NCBI RefSeq assembly: GCF_003387615.1
Contig: NZ_QUNS01000001.1
Coordinates: 124,001 to 188,000 of the forward strand
Length of the DNA: 64,000 nt
Source: Tenacibaculum gallaicum
GTDB lineage: Bacteria; Bacteroidota; Bacteroidia; Flavobacteriales; Flavobacteriaceae
Direction: 5' to 3'
How positions within the stretch are numbered: the first letter of the stretch is position 1; every line of letters begins with the position of its first letter. The translations under genes were made by a program, and so were the position numbers. Under the pieces are notes generated by a model. That model was not told where the DNA came from and did no database searches. It was given only the letters and a program-made list of their open reading frames with translations. Below are positions 23,606 to 34,081 of this stretch, in pieces.

Positions 23606-24421
23606 ATGAAGGATAAGAGAGTTTTATATGTTTCATCAGAGGTAACACCATATTTACCAGAAACAGAATTATCGTCTACCGCATTTAACGTTGCTAAAAA
23701 TGCACATTCTAAAGGAATTCAAACCCGTATATTCATGCCTCGATTTGGGGTAATTAATGAACGAAGGCATCAATTACATGAAGTTATTCGCCTATCAGGT
23801 ATGAACTTAATTATTAATGACATGGATATGCCTTTAATAATTAAAGTTGCTTCTATACCTAAAGAAAGGATGCAAGTATATTTTATTGACAATGACGAGT
23901 ACTTTAAGCGTAAAGCTGTGTATTCTGACGAAGATGATAAGCTATTCGATGATAACGATGAGCGTATGATTTTCTTCGCCAAAGGTGTTATTGAAACTGT
24001 TAAAAAGTTAAACTGGGCTCCAGACATTATTCATGTTCACGGATGGATGGCTTCATTACTCCCATTATATTTAAGAGAATTTTATAAAGAAGAACCATTG
24101 TTTGCTGAAAGCAAGATTGTAACTTCGCTTTACAATAGCGATATTGAAGATTTGAATAAGGAGTTAGCTAACAAAGTTCGCTTTGATAAGATTGAAGACT
24201 CTAAAGTAACTACAATTGAAACACCAAGTCATATTAATATTTTAAAAAGCGCTATTGAAAATTCAGATGCTATTATAAAAGGTAGCGAAGTTTTACCTGA
24301 AGAAATTGAAACTTTCATTGAGCAAAGCAATGTAAAAGTCTTGGATTTCCAGTCAGAGGAAACTTTAACTGAAGCATATTTAGAATTTTATAAAGGAAAC
24401 GTTTTAGAATTAAGCGAATAA
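23606..24421 (+). CDS. Short glycogen/starch synthase-like protein (N-terminal GT5 half only)
   Basis: 271 residues that match only the N-terminal Rossmann half of GT5 glycogen synthase: RVLYVSSEVTPYLPETELSS, the RIFMPRFGVINERR region, DDNDERMIFFAKGVIE and PDIIHVHGWMASLLPLYLR. The C-terminal half with the ADP-glucose-binding KTGGL and E-x7-E motifs is missing, and the initial K-x-GG-L motif is altered (ETELSS). It is thus unlikely to be a working synthase; a regulatory or lipid/peptidoglycan-linked role is possible. Its stop overlaps the next start (TAATG) and glmS follows, an order typical of flavobacteria. Confidence 0.8.
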   Translation: MKDKRVLYVSSEVTPYLPETELSSTAFNVAKNAHSKGIQTRIFMPRFGVINERRHQLHEVIRLSGMNLIINDMDMPLIIKVASIPKERMQVYFIDNDEYFKRKAVYSDEDDKLFDDNDERMIFFAKGVIETVKKLNWAPDIIHVHGWMASLLPLYLREFYKEEPLFAESKIVTSLYNSDIEDLNKELANKVRFDKIEDSKVTTIETPSHINILKSAIENSDAIIKGSEVLPEEIETFIEQSNVKVLDFQSEETLTEAYLEFYKGNVLELSE

Positions 24422-25968
24422 TGATTAGAAAAATTGGTGTACTTAGTATTAGCTTGCTATGTTTAGCAGCTATTACATCGTGTGAAAAAGATTTTAGTGA
24501 CGTTGGAACAAACGTTGTTAATAACGATAAGTTCGAAACAGGAGAAATCTTATTAGATGTTGAAATAACCCCAAAAAATATTGAGAGTGTACAAGCTGAC
24601 AATATTAACGCTACTATTAGCGATTATTGGTTAGGAGTATATAACAATCCTAATGCAGAAAAAATTGAGGCTTCAATAATTTCTCAACTTGGATACATTT
24701 CAAACTTAAACAATAAAGATACAGATACCACTGTATTTAACCTTGACAAGGTTATCTTAAAAATTCCATATCAGGCAACCTCTACAGGTACCACTGATGG
24801 CGTGACAAACTTTAAATTAGATTCAATTTTAGGAAATCCTGATGTCGCTACCTCTATTCAAGTACTGGAAAATGAGACTTATTTAAACACATTAAACCCA
24901 AGTGATCCATCTAAAAGAAACACTTTCTTTTCTGACAAAGAATACTTAGGAAGTAATGTATTAAGCGAAGGTGGTATTTATGAGTTAAAACCTAAAGCTA
25001 CAGATACTACATTTATCTTTGATAGAGTTGACAGGTCTTCTTCATTAACAGGCACAAATACATATAAAGATACTATTAGAGCTATAAACTCTCAGAAACT
25101 TAAAGTTCCATTTTTAGCAATTCCTTTGGATATGCCAAAAATGAAAGCTTTATTTTGGGATAAGTTTCACAGTGGAGAATTTGCATCTAAAGAAGCTTTT
25201 GACAATTATTTTAGAGGAATTAAAATAGTCGCTACAGGAAGTGATGGATCACTAGTTCCTTTAAATCTAGCTTCTTCACCTACTCCATCTGTAGATTTTT
25301 TATACACTAAATCTGATATAGATGGGTCAACAGTTAAAAAAACTACCAAAAGCACATTTAGCTTCCCCTTATCTGGCATAAGAAATAGTCATTACAAAAT
25401 GACTCCGGCTACAAATTCAGCTCCTGCCAATAACTTTGTTGTTCAAGGAACAGCTGGAAGCATTGCAGAGGTTAAAATTTTAGACGAGACAAAAGTTCAA
25501 GAGTTAAAAAGCAACAATTGGTTAATTAATGATGCTTCTCTTACTTTTTATATAAATCAGACGGTTAATAACGATGCTGATATCATTCCTCAACAGTTAT
25601 TTTTATATCAAAATAAAGAAAATGAAACAGGAGGTATTTCACCAACACAGTTAACAGATGCCTACGTTGATCCGACTTCATTTGGTGGAACTTTAAAGAA
25701 AACTGACGATGATAACCCTGAGGAATATACTTTTAGAATTACCGATTACATTTCTAAATTATTATCAGGCGAAGAAAATACAACTACTGATCCTTTAGTA
25801 TTAAAAGTCTATAACCCTACAGATACTCCTGTAAGTAATAATGTTTTAACAACCTCTGTTAAATCTTATAACTGGAATCCTAGAGCAGTGACATTATTCG
25901 ACGGAAATGAGACTGCTAACGGAGCTAAAAGAGCTGTTTTAAAAATATCATATTCAAAAGAAAAATAA
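24421..25968 (+). CDS. DUF4270 domain-containing lipoprotein
   Basis: 515 residues with a lipoprotein signal ending LCLAAITSC, and KDFSDVGTNVV after the Cys. The DUF4270 family covers the rest; it is Bacteroidota-specific, outer-membrane anchored and beta-rich, function unknown. It is translationally coupled to the short glycogen-synthase-like gene by a TAATG overlap and sits six bases before glmS. Confidence 0.87.
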   Translation: MIRKIGVLSISLLCLAAITSCEKDFSDVGTNVVNNDKFETGEILLDVEITPKNIESVQADNINATISDYWLGVYNNPNAEKIEASIISQLGYISNLNNKDTDTTVFNLDKVILKIPYQATSTGTTDGVTNFKLDSILGNPDVATSIQVLENETYLNTLNPSDPSKRNTFFSDKEYLGSNVLSEGGIYELKPKATDTTFIFDRVDRSSSLTGTNTYKDTIRAINSQKLKVPFLAIPLDMPKMKALFWDKFHSGEFASKEAFDNYFRGIKIVATGSDGSLVPLNLASSPTPSVDFLYTKSDIDGSTVKKTTKSTFSFPLSGIRNSHYKMTPATNSAPANNFVVQGTAGSIAEVKILDETKVQELKSNNWLINDASLTFYINQTVNNDADIIPQQLFLYQNKENETGGISPTQLTDAYVDPTSFGGTLKKTDDDNPEEYTFRITDYISKLLSGEENTTTDPLVLKVYNPTDTPVSNNVLTTSVKSYNWNPRAVTLFDGNETANGAKRAVLKISYSKEK

Positions 25969-25974
25969 GTTGTT

Positions 25975-27831
25975 ATGTGCGGAATTACTGGATATATTGG
26001 ACATAGAGAAGCTTATCCAATTGTAATTAATGGATTAAAGCGTTTAGAATATAGAGGTTATGATAGTGCTGGAATCATGATGTATGATGGTGAAACAATG
26101 CACTTATCAAAAACCAAAGGAAAGGTTTCTGACTTAGAAATAATTACAAACAGAGAAGAGGAAAGAAAAAAAGGTAAAATAGGTATTGGGCATACTCGCT
26201 GGGCAACCCATGGCGTTCCTAATGATGTAAATTCCCATCCTCATTTTTCTCAATCTGGAAACCTTGTAATCGTTCATAATGGGATTATAGAAAACTATGA
26301 TACCATTAAAAAAGAATTACTTTCAAGAGGTTACAAATTTGAAAGTGACACCGATACTGAGGTTTTAGTAAATCTTATTGAAGAAATAAAGAAAAGTGAA
26401 AGTTGTAAATTAGGGAAAGCCGTTCAATTAGCCTTAACTAATGTAATTGGCGCTTACGCAATTGCTGTTTTTGACAAAACAAAACCTAACGAAATAGTTG
26501 TTGCTCGATTAGGTAGCCCTATTGCTATTGGTGTTGGAAAAAACAACGAAGAATTTTTTGTTGCTTCTGATGCCTCTCCTTTTATTGAATATACAAAAAA
26601 TGCAATTTACCTTGAAGATGGTGAGTTAGCCATTATAAAAAAAGACAAAGGGATTAAAGTTCGTAAAATAGATAACGACAAAGAAATTGATGCGAACATT
26701 CAGAAGCTACAGTTAAGCCTTGAACAGATAGAGAAAGGTGGTTACGATCACTTTATGTTAAAGGAAATATACGAACAACCTAAAGCTATTATAGATACTT
26801 ATAGAGGTAGAATGCTAGCCAACGAAGGGATTATAAAGATGGCAGGTGTTGATGATAATATGTCTAAATTCTTAAATGCAGACAGAATTATCGTTGTAGC
26901 TTGTGGTACTTCTTGGCATGCAGGTTTGGTTGGAGAATATCTTTTTGAAGATATGGCTCGTATTCCTGTTGAAGTTGAATACGCCTCTGAATTTAGATAT
27001 CGCAACCCTATTATTACTCCAAAAGATGTAGTGATTGCTATTTCTCAGTCTGGAGAAACAGCTGATACTTTAGCAGCTATTAAACTTGCTAAATCTAAAG
27101 GAGCTTTTGTATTTGGTATATGTAATGTAGTAGGGTCTTCTATTGCAAGAGAAACTCATGCTGGTGCTTATACGCATGCAGGTCCAGAAATTGGAGTTGC
27201 ATCAACCAAAGCATTTACAACACAAATAACTGTACTTTCTCTAATTGCTTTGAAATTAGCACAAGCTAAAGGAACCTTATCTACATCGGCAGTGAATACT
27301 TATTTACAAACGATGCAGCAAATTCCTAATCAGGTTGAAAAGCTATTACAAATTGATGATCAGGTTAAGGAAATAGCAAGTGTTTACAAAGACGCTAAAA
27401 ACTGTTTATATTTAGGTAGAGGGTTTAATTTCCCTGTCGCTTTAGAAGGGGCTTTAAAACTAAAAGAAATCTCTTACATTCATGCTGAAGGGTATCCTGC
27501 TGCAGAAATGAAGCATGGACCTATTGCCTTGATTGATGAAAATATGCCTGTTTTTGTTATTGCAACAAGCAGAGGTCATTATGAAAAGGTAGTAAGTAAC
27601 ATTCAAGAGATTAAGTCTCGTAGTGGAAAAATAGTAGCAATCGTTACAGAAGGTGATGAAACAGTTAAAGAAATAGCTGATCATGTTATTGAAATTCCAG
27701 ATACAGAAGAAGCTTTTTCTCCTTTATTAACAACAATACCATTTCAATTACTATCATACCACATAGCAGTAATGTTAGATAAAAATGTTGACCAACCAAG
27801 AAACTTAGCAAAATCGGTTACTGTAGAGTAA
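25975..27831 (+). CDS. glmS: Glutamine--fructose-6-phosphate aminotransferase (isomerising)
   Basis: 618 residues. Cys2 (after Met removal) begins the N-terminal nucleophile glutaminase domain (MCGITGYIGHREAYPIVING; HTRWATHG). Two SIS domains follow (about residues 300-430 and 470-600) with VVACGTSWHAG, SQSGETADT and EGYPAAEMKHGP. The protein ends DQPRNLAKSVTVE as usual. It makes glucosamine-6-phosphate for peptidoglycan and LPS. I see no glmS ribozyme in front, which fits a Gram-negative. A strong terminator follows. Confidence 0.97.
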   Translation: MCGITGYIGHREAYPIVINGLKRLEYRGYDSAGIMMYDGETMHLSKTKGKVSDLEIITNREEERKKGKIGIGHTRWATHGVPNDVNSHPHFSQSGNLVIVHNGIIENYDTIKKELLSRGYKFESDTDTEVLVNLIEEIKKSESCKLGKAVQLALTNVIGAYAIAVFDKTKPNEIVVARLGSPIAIGVGKNNEEFFVASDASPFIEYTKNAIYLEDGELAIIKKDKGIKVRKIDNDKEIDANIQKLQLSLEQIEKGGYDHFMLKEIYEQPKAIIDTYRGRMLANEGIIKMAGVDDNMSKFLNADRIIVVACGTSWHAGLVGEYLFEDMARIPVEVEYASEFRYRNPIITPKDVVIAISQSGETADTLAAIKLAKSKGAFVFGICNVVGSSIARETHAGAYTHAGPEIGVASTKAFTTQITVLSLIALKLAQAKGTLSTSAVNTYLQTMQQIPNQVEKLLQIDDQVKEIASVYKDAKNCLYLGRGFNFPVALEGALKLKEISYIHAEGYPAAEMKHGPIALIDENMPVFVIATSRGHYEKVVSNIQEIKSRSGKIVAIVTEGDETVKEIADHVIEIPDTEEAFSPLLTTIPFQLLSYHIAVMLDKNVDQPRNLAKSVTVE

Positions 27832-27853
27832 CAATCGACTTTATTCAAAATAC

Positions 27854-27883
27854 AAATCCTGAGAGTTTTCTCAGGATTTTTTT
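27854..27883. terminator. Bidirectional terminator between glmS and the EEP nuclease gene
   Basis: An 11-bp perfect stem AAATCCTGAGA / TCTCAGGATTT with a GTTT loop and T run. Its right edge overlaps the stop codon of the convergent minus-strand gene. Confidence 0.85.
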
Positions 27884-28841
27884 ATGTCTCTTTTTCAAAA
27901 GTTACATATATAGGGAAATGATCTGAAAAACCACCTTTATAAAAAGGTCCTATAAAAGTTCTAAATGGACTTCCTTTATACTTTCCTTTGTATATTTTTA
28001 GCCAATCTTTATTATAAATTTTCGCATTTAAAAAACTATGTTTGCTCTCATTCACATTAAAAAAAGCTTTTGAAAACATAATTTGATCAAACAAGTGCCA
28101 TTTTTTATAATGAGTTGTAGTTCCTAGCCCTCTTTTATATAACGGCTTCATAGGATTGTACAAATCATCTGATATTAAATACTCTTTAATGCTTTTATTA
28201 GTTGGATCATCATTAAAATCTCCCATAACAATAAATTTCGGAGCTTTTTCTTCCTTTTTAATTTTATCTATGATACTTCGAGTTAATTGAGCTGCTTTTA
28301 TTCTATTCTTTTCACTTTCAGTCTCCCCTTCTCTACGTGAAGGCCAATGGTTAACTAAAACATGTACTAACTCATCATTAAACATACCTTTAACCACTAA
28401 TAAATCGCGAGTATAATCTACTTCTCCTCTATCATCTGTTAACAAAATCGGATATGTTTCGGAAGACATTACCTCAAAAAAGTCTTGATTATACATCAAA
28501 GCAACATCAATACCTCTTTCATCTGGTGAATCGTAATGAATGTAATCATAATTAAATTTTGACAGGTTTTTATGCTTCACTAAATCGTTTACGACCATAG
28601 CATTTTCAACCTCAACCAATCCAATAATAACTGGTGGATATGCAGATTGATTATTACCTAACTGACTAATAACTGATGTTATTTTTCTCAATTTATGACG
28701 ATACTTTTTCTTACCCCATTTTAATTTACCATTTGGTGTAAAATCATTATCATAAGTATTGGGGTCATCAACAGTGTCAAATAAATTTTCAACATTATAA
28801 AAAGCAACTGTGAACCTATTTCTTCTTCTATTTAATGTCAT
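27882..28841 (-). CDS. Endonuclease/exonuclease/phosphatase family protein
   Basis: 319 residues of the EEP fold. Catalytic motifs: VAFYNVENLFDTVDDPN (Asn, Glu), GLVEVENAMV (metal Glu), LVNHWPSRREGE, FIVMGDFNDDPTN (GDFND) and the final GGFSDHFPIYVTF (SDH). No signal peptide is evident. It could act on nucleic acid or phospho-sugar/lipid substrates; the sequence does not say which. Confidence 0.9.
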   Translation of the reverse strand: MTLNRRRNRFTVAFYNVENLFDTVDDPNTYDNDFTPNGKLKWGKKKYRHKLRKITSVISQLGNNQSAYPPVIIGLVEVENAMVVNDLVKHKNLSKFNYDYIHYDSPDERGIDVALMYNQDFFEVMSSETYPILLTDDRGEVDYTRDLLVVKGMFNDELVHVLVNHWPSRREGETESEKNRIKAAQLTRSIIDKIKKEEKAPKFIVMGDFNDDPTNKSIKEYLISDDLYNPMKPLYKRGLGTTTHYKKWHLFDQIMFSKAFFNVNESKHSFLNAKIYNKDWLKIYKGKYKGSPFRTFIGPFYKGGFSDHFPIYVTFEKET

Positions 28842-29178
28842 TTAAAAATTGTTTGCATATCGAAAATACAAAAATGTAAGAAGCATATAACATAAACCTA
28901 ACCTTAATTATTAATAAATTGGATAAATTTTCTAAAAACAACCTTATAAATTTTTATAAAAATTGCTGAATCATTTAAAATTCATCAAAAAAGAAAGGTA
29001 AAAAAGATAAATATTACCAATATTAACAAGGTGTAAAAAAACACAAAACTTAAACTTAGTTTACTTTAAAACAATACTTTTTTAATCTATAAAAATCATT
29101 TAAAAAACTCATTTACAATACTTTTACAGTGTTAAATTTTAACAAACAAACTTAAAACAAACCCTAAAACTCTAAAAA
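28842..29178. other. 337-base AT-rich intergenic region
   Basis: Very AT-rich with several poly-A tracts between divergent genes. No ORF of note, repeat or RNA structure is evident. The sequence near 29110-29130 (TTTACAATACTTTTACAG) resembles a promoter for the downstream small gene but misses the TTTG end of the consensus. Confidence 0.4.
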
Positions 29179-29511
29179 ATGAAAAAGTTATTTGTATTAA
29201 TGTTCGTCACTCTAATGAGTACTTCAGTTTTTTCAACAAACGAAAATCCTGCAAAAGAGAAAATTAGAACAAAAATCGTTGAACTATTAGGTAACCCTAA
29301 CTTTGTTCTAGATAAAGAAGTAAAAACTACCGTAGAATTTTTAATAAACAAAAACGGAGAAATAGTTATTTTGAATGTTAATTGTGATACTGAACAAGTT
29401 TGTCACTATGTAAAAAGCAGATTAAATTATAAGTTTATAAATAATGAATTTAAGCTAAAAAACCATATTTATAAAATGCCTTTAACTATACAAAAAAGTA
29501 GCAGTAAGTAA
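29179..29511 (+). CDS. Small secreted protein with TonB-C-like beta segment
   Basis: 110 residues with a signal peptide (KKLFVLMFVTLMSTSVFS). The mature part has KTTVEFLINKNGEIVILNV followed by a two-Cys stretch (NCDTEQVCHYVKSRL) and IYKMPLTIQK, reminiscent of the small TonB-C-like domain (VxFxINxxGxIxxxxV). No catalytic motif is seen. It stands alone between a long AT-rich leader and a bidirectional terminator. Confidence 0.7.
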   Translation: MKKLFVLMFVTLMSTSVFSTNENPAKEKIRTKIVELLGNPNFVLDKEVKTTVEFLINKNGEIVILNVNCDTEQVCHYVKSRLNYKFINNEFKLKNHIYKMPLTIQKSSSK

Positions 29512-29537
29512 TCATTTATCAATCATCCCCTAATAAA

Positions 29538-29567
29538 AAAGCCTCATAGAAATTTCTATGAGGCTTT
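29538..29567. terminator. Bidirectional terminator between the small secreted protein and gdhA
   Basis: A perfect 30-base palindrome (AAAGCCTCATAGAAA and its complement) with A-rich and T-rich flanks on either side, serving both convergent genes. Confidence 0.85.
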
Positions 29568-29588
29568 AATTTTGTTATTCAGTATATC

Positions 29589-30956
<1,368 letters not shown>

Positions 30957-30981
30957 TTATAATATTAACAATTTTACTATG

Positions 30982-30989
30982 CAAATATA
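30982..30989 (-). promoter_or_regulatory. -7 box for gdhA
   Basis: Minus-strand TATATTTG (exact TAnnTTTG), about 50 bases before the gdhA start. Confidence 0.5.
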
Positions 30990-31093
30990 ATTATTTTACT
31001 ACTCGTTAATTTCTATTTTTCTGTTTATTTCCCTTATTTTATTGGTGTTTTTGCAAACACAATCAAAAGTCCTTTTTTTTACACAAAAAAACG

Positions 31094-31101
31094 TAAATTT
31101 G
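31094..31101 (+). promoter_or_regulatory. -7 box for pheS
   Basis: TAAATTTG followed by CAC, 22 bases before the pheS ATG; exact consensus and short leader. Confidence 0.6.
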
Positions 31102-31123
31102 CACCTTAACTTTTGGAAAGATT

Positions 31124-32143
31124 ATGTTAGACAAGGTAAAAGAATTGATTGGAGAGGTAAATGCTTTTAATACCACTTCAAAAGAAGAAATTGAAACATT
31201 CAGAATTAAATACTTAGGAAGCAAGGGAATTTTAAAAGATTTATTTGCTGAGTTTAAAAATGTACCTAACGACCAAAAGAAAGAGTTTGGACAAACCATA
31301 AATTTACTTAAAAACTCTGCTGAAGAAAAAGTAACCATTTTAAAAGAAGCTATTGAAAATGCTGTTGAAGAAAAAGGTGTTTATGGAGACTTAACACGTC
31401 CTTCTGAGCCTATTAATTTAGGTTCTCGTCATCCCATTTCTTTAGTGAAAAACCAAATCATCGAGGTCTTTAACCGTATTGGTTTTACCGTTTCTGAAGG
31501 ACCAGAAATAGAAGATGATTGGCATAACTTTACCGCTTTAAACTTACCAGAATATCACCCAGCACGTGATATGCAGGATACTTTCTTTATTGAAAAGAAT
31601 CCTGATACGTTGTTAAGAACACATACCTCATCGGTACAAGTACGCTATATGGAAAACAACGAACCTCCAATTCGTACCATTTCTCCAGGACGTGTGTTTA
31701 GAAACGAAGATATTTCTGCACGTGCACACTGTATATTCCATCAAGTAGAAGGATTATATATTGATACTGATGTTTCTTTTGCTGATTTAAAACAAACCTT
31801 ATTATACTTTACCAAAGAAATGTTTGGTAAATCTAAAATACGTTTACGTCCGTCATATTTCCCGTTTACTGAGCCAAGTGCTGAAGTAGATATTTACTGG
31901 GGATTAGAAACCGAAACGGATTACAGAATTACCAAAGGAACAGGTTGGTTAGAAATTATGGGATGTGGTATGGTAGACCCAAATGTATTAAAGAACTGTA
32001 ATATCGATCCTACAAAATATAGCGGATATGCCTTCGGAATGGGTATCGAACGTATTGCTATGTTATTATACCAAATTCCAGATATTCGTATGTTCTACGA
32101 AAACGACAAACGTTTCTTAGAACAGTTTAAATCAGTGATATAA
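31124..32143 (+). CDS. pheS: Phenylalanine--tRNA ligase alpha subunit
   Basis: 339 residues. An N-terminal coiled coil (about 1-85) precedes a class II aaRS core: [19 protein letters not shown], motif 2 around [15 protein letters not shown] and [27 protein letters not shown], and motif 3 [20 protein letters not shown]. It forms the alpha2beta2 enzyme with PheT, which is not in this window; separation of pheS from pheT is usual in Bacteroidota. A terminator follows. Confidence 0.97.
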   Translation: MLDKVKELIGEVNAFNTTSKEEIETFRIKYLGSKGILKDLFAEFKNVPNDQKKEFGQTINLLKNSAEEKVTILKEAIENAVEEKGVYGDLTRPSEPINLGSRHPISLVKNQIIEVFNRIGFTVSEGPEIEDDWHNFTALNLPEYHPARDMQDTFFIEKNPDTLLRTHTSSVQVRYMENNEPPIRTISPGRVFRNEDISARAHCIFHQVEGLYIDTDVSFADLKQTLLYFTKEMFGKSKIRLRPSYFPFTEPSAEVDIYWGLETETDYRITKGTGWLEIMGCGMVDPNVLKNCNIDPTKYSGYAFGMGIERIAMLLYQIPDIRMFYENDKRFLEQFKSVI

Positions 32144-32168
32144 TTTTAAGATAAGCTCAAACAAAATA

Positions 32169-32197
32169 AAAGACGAAAGCACTAAACTTTCGTCTTT
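32169..32197 (+). terminator. Terminator after pheS
   Basis: An 11-bp stem AAAGACGAAAG / CTTTCGTCTTT with a 7-base loop, followed by CCTTTT. Confidence 0.75.
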
Positions 32198-32216
32198 CCT
32201 TTTAAAGAAGTACTCG

Positions 32217-32612
32217 ATGAAAAAAGATATTGAAATTCCTAAGGTAACTGACGTTGAAATTGCAGTAGTTTTAGAAACCAATGAAATTGACAATAAAGAA
32301 GATTGGAATGTATATATTCTAAACAAAAAGGATATCGATTTAGAAATGATAGTCATTGTTTCTCAAGGCTTCTCAGACACTAAAACCACTTCTGTTTTCA
32401 GAAGAAAAATAGACAAACTTCCTGCAAACAGTTATCAAAAGTTTGAACTAATGCAACCTGAGTTATTTGATTTAGACAATCGTTTTCAGGTGACTTTTTT
32501 TGAAAATAACAGACTACACGATAAAACTTTTATTTTTCAGGCAGAAACAATCCAAGAAGGCTTTTTAAGAGACATCGAATTCTTAGGAAAAAAAGGTATT
32601 GTTTGTAAATAA
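32217..32612 (+). CDS. Conserved hypothetical cytosolic protein downstream of pheS
   Basis: 131 residues, acidic N-half, no signal or membrane segment. Alternating beta-like segments (VEIAVVLETNE, WNVYILNKKDIDLEMIVIVSQGF, RFQVTFFENN) suggest a small beta-rich fold. I do not recognise a family. It is the only gene between two terminators (32169 and 32636) and so is probably its own transcript or fed by read-through from pheS. Confidence 0.72.
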   Translation: MKKDIEIPKVTDVEIAVVLETNEIDNKEDWNVYILNKKDIDLEMIVIVSQGFSDTKTTSVFRRKIDKLPANSYQKFELMQPELFDLDNRFQVTFFENNRLHDKTFIFQAETIQEGFLRDIEFLGKKGIVCK

Positions 32613-32635
32613 ATATGACTCATATAAAATTCACA

Positions 32636-32673
32636 AAAGAACGATAGTTGTTAATTCACTGCTATCGTTCTTT
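32636..32673 (+). terminator. Terminator after the hypothetical gene
   Basis: A 12-bp stem AAAGAACGATAG / CTATCGTTCTTT with a 14-base loop and following T-rich bases. Confidence 0.75.
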
Positions 32674-32716
32674 CTTTTATATTCACTTTTAGTACTTTCG
32701 TTTAAAATATCACTTT

Positions 32717-34081
32717 ATGTTTGCAAGCATTCAAGACTTAATATCTCAATTTTCTTCTTGGGTATGGGGAATTCCTTTATTAATATTACTTATTGGTGGC
32801 GGTTTATACCTCTTTATTTACTCAGGATTAATTCCATTTAGATATATTGGTCATGCTATTGCTATTTTAAGAGGAAAATATGACAAAGCTGATTCTCCAG
32901 GAGATTTATCTCACTATGAAGCTTTATCATCTGCTATTGCAGCTACCGTAGGAATGGGGAACATTAGTGGAGTTGCCATTGCTATTGCAACTGGAGGTCC
33001 TGGTGCTATTTTTTGGATGTGGGTAAGTGCTTTTGTAGGTATGGCTACCAAATTTTTTACCTGTAGTTTATCAGTAATGTACCGCGGAACAGATGAAAAC
33101 GGAAATGTAAAAGGTGGTCCGATGTATGTGATTACAGAAGGATTAGGAAAAAAATGGAAACCTTTGGCACTATTCTTCTCTGCGGCAGGATTAATAGGAA
33201 CGCTACCTGCATTTCAAGCAAACCAGCTAACGCAAACCTTAGTAGATGTTTTTAAAGTACATGAAACCAACCATTTTACAGCTAAATTATTATTAGGTAT
33301 CACCACTGCAATTATTGTATCGATGGTAATTTTTGGAGGAATTAAACGAATTGGTAGTGTCGCTGGAAAATTAGTTCCTGTAATGGTTGTGGTATACCTT
33401 CTTACAGTCTTAACCATTTTGTTTTTAAGATTAGAACAGGTTCCTGCGATTTTTTCTTTAATTTTTGAAGATGCTTTTTCAGGAAAATCTGTTTTAGGTG
33501 GTGCCTTAGGTGCTTTGATAATTACAGGAGTGAAGCGAGCTGCTTTTTCTAACGAAGCAGGTTTGGGTACTGCACCTATGATGCACGGAACTGCAAAAAC
33601 CAAAGAGCCTATCCGTGAAGGATTGGTTGCTATGTTAGGCCCAGCTATTGACACCTTGTTAGTTTGTTCTTTGACCGCACTAGCTATTTTAGCTTCAGGT
33701 GTTTGGAAAGGATTTGAAGGTAATGGAATTTCAATGACATTAGCTGCATTTGATGCTGTACTTCCTCACAATATCGGAAGCGTTATTTTAACTATTTGTG
33801 TGTTAATTTTCGCTTTTTCAACATTGTTTACCTACTCTTTTTACGGATTGAGCTGTTTAAGCTTTTTAACCAATACCAAAATTGGAAAGAATTACAACTA
33901 CATTTATATTTTTACGATTGCTATCGCCTCTATCATCAAATTAGACTTTGTAATTAACTTAATTGATAGCGCCTATGCTTTGATGGCAATTCCAACAGTA
34001 ATTTCAACATTAATCTTAGCTCCTAAAGTTAAAAAAGAAGCTAAAAAGTATTTTCAGAAGTTAAAAGCGAATGCTTTTTAA
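32717..34081 (+). CDS. Alanine or glycine:cation symporter (AGCS family)
   Basis: 454 residues with about 11 membrane helices. Signature motifs are HYEALSSAIAATVGMGNISGVA, GGPGAIFWMWVSAFVGMATKF, GGPMYVITEGLG, and ITGVKRAAFSNEAGLGTAPMMH. It takes up alanine or glycine with Na+. Its last 41 bases overlap the 3' end of the convergent peptidase gene. Confidence 0.94.
   Translation: MFASIQDLISQFSSWVWGIPLLILLIGGGLYLFIYSGLIPFRYIGHAIAILRGKYDKADSPGDLSHYEALSSAIAATVGMGNISGVAIAIATGGPGAIFWMWVSAFVGMATKFFTCSLSVMYRGTDENGNVKGGPMYVITEGLGKKWKPLALFFSAAGLIGTLPAFQANQLTQTLVDVFKVHETNHFTAKLLLGITTAIIVSMVIFGGIKRIGSVAGKLVPVMVVVYLLTVLTILFLRLEQVPAIFSLIFEDAFSGKSVLGGALGALIITGVKRAAFSNEAGLGTAPMMHGTAKTKEPIREGLVAMLGPAIDTLLVCSLTALAILASGVWKGFEGNGISMTLAAFDAVLPHNIGSVILTICVLIFAFSTLFTYSFYGLSCLSFLTNTKIGKNYNYIYIFTIAIASIIKLDFVINLIDSAYALMAIPTVISTLILAPKVKKEAKKYFQKLKANAF

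Noticed and set aside
25900..25974. glmS ribozyme
   Set aside because: Only six bases separate DUF4270 and glmS; no room and no ribozyme motif.
32599..32841. 80-residue ORF overlapping the symporter start
   Set aside because: Covers a terminator and the first codons of the symporter in another frame.
33214..33654. 146-residue ORF opposite the symporter
   Set aside because: It is an antisense shadow of conserved AGCS helices with an unnatural Ile/Thr/Pro/Lys composition.
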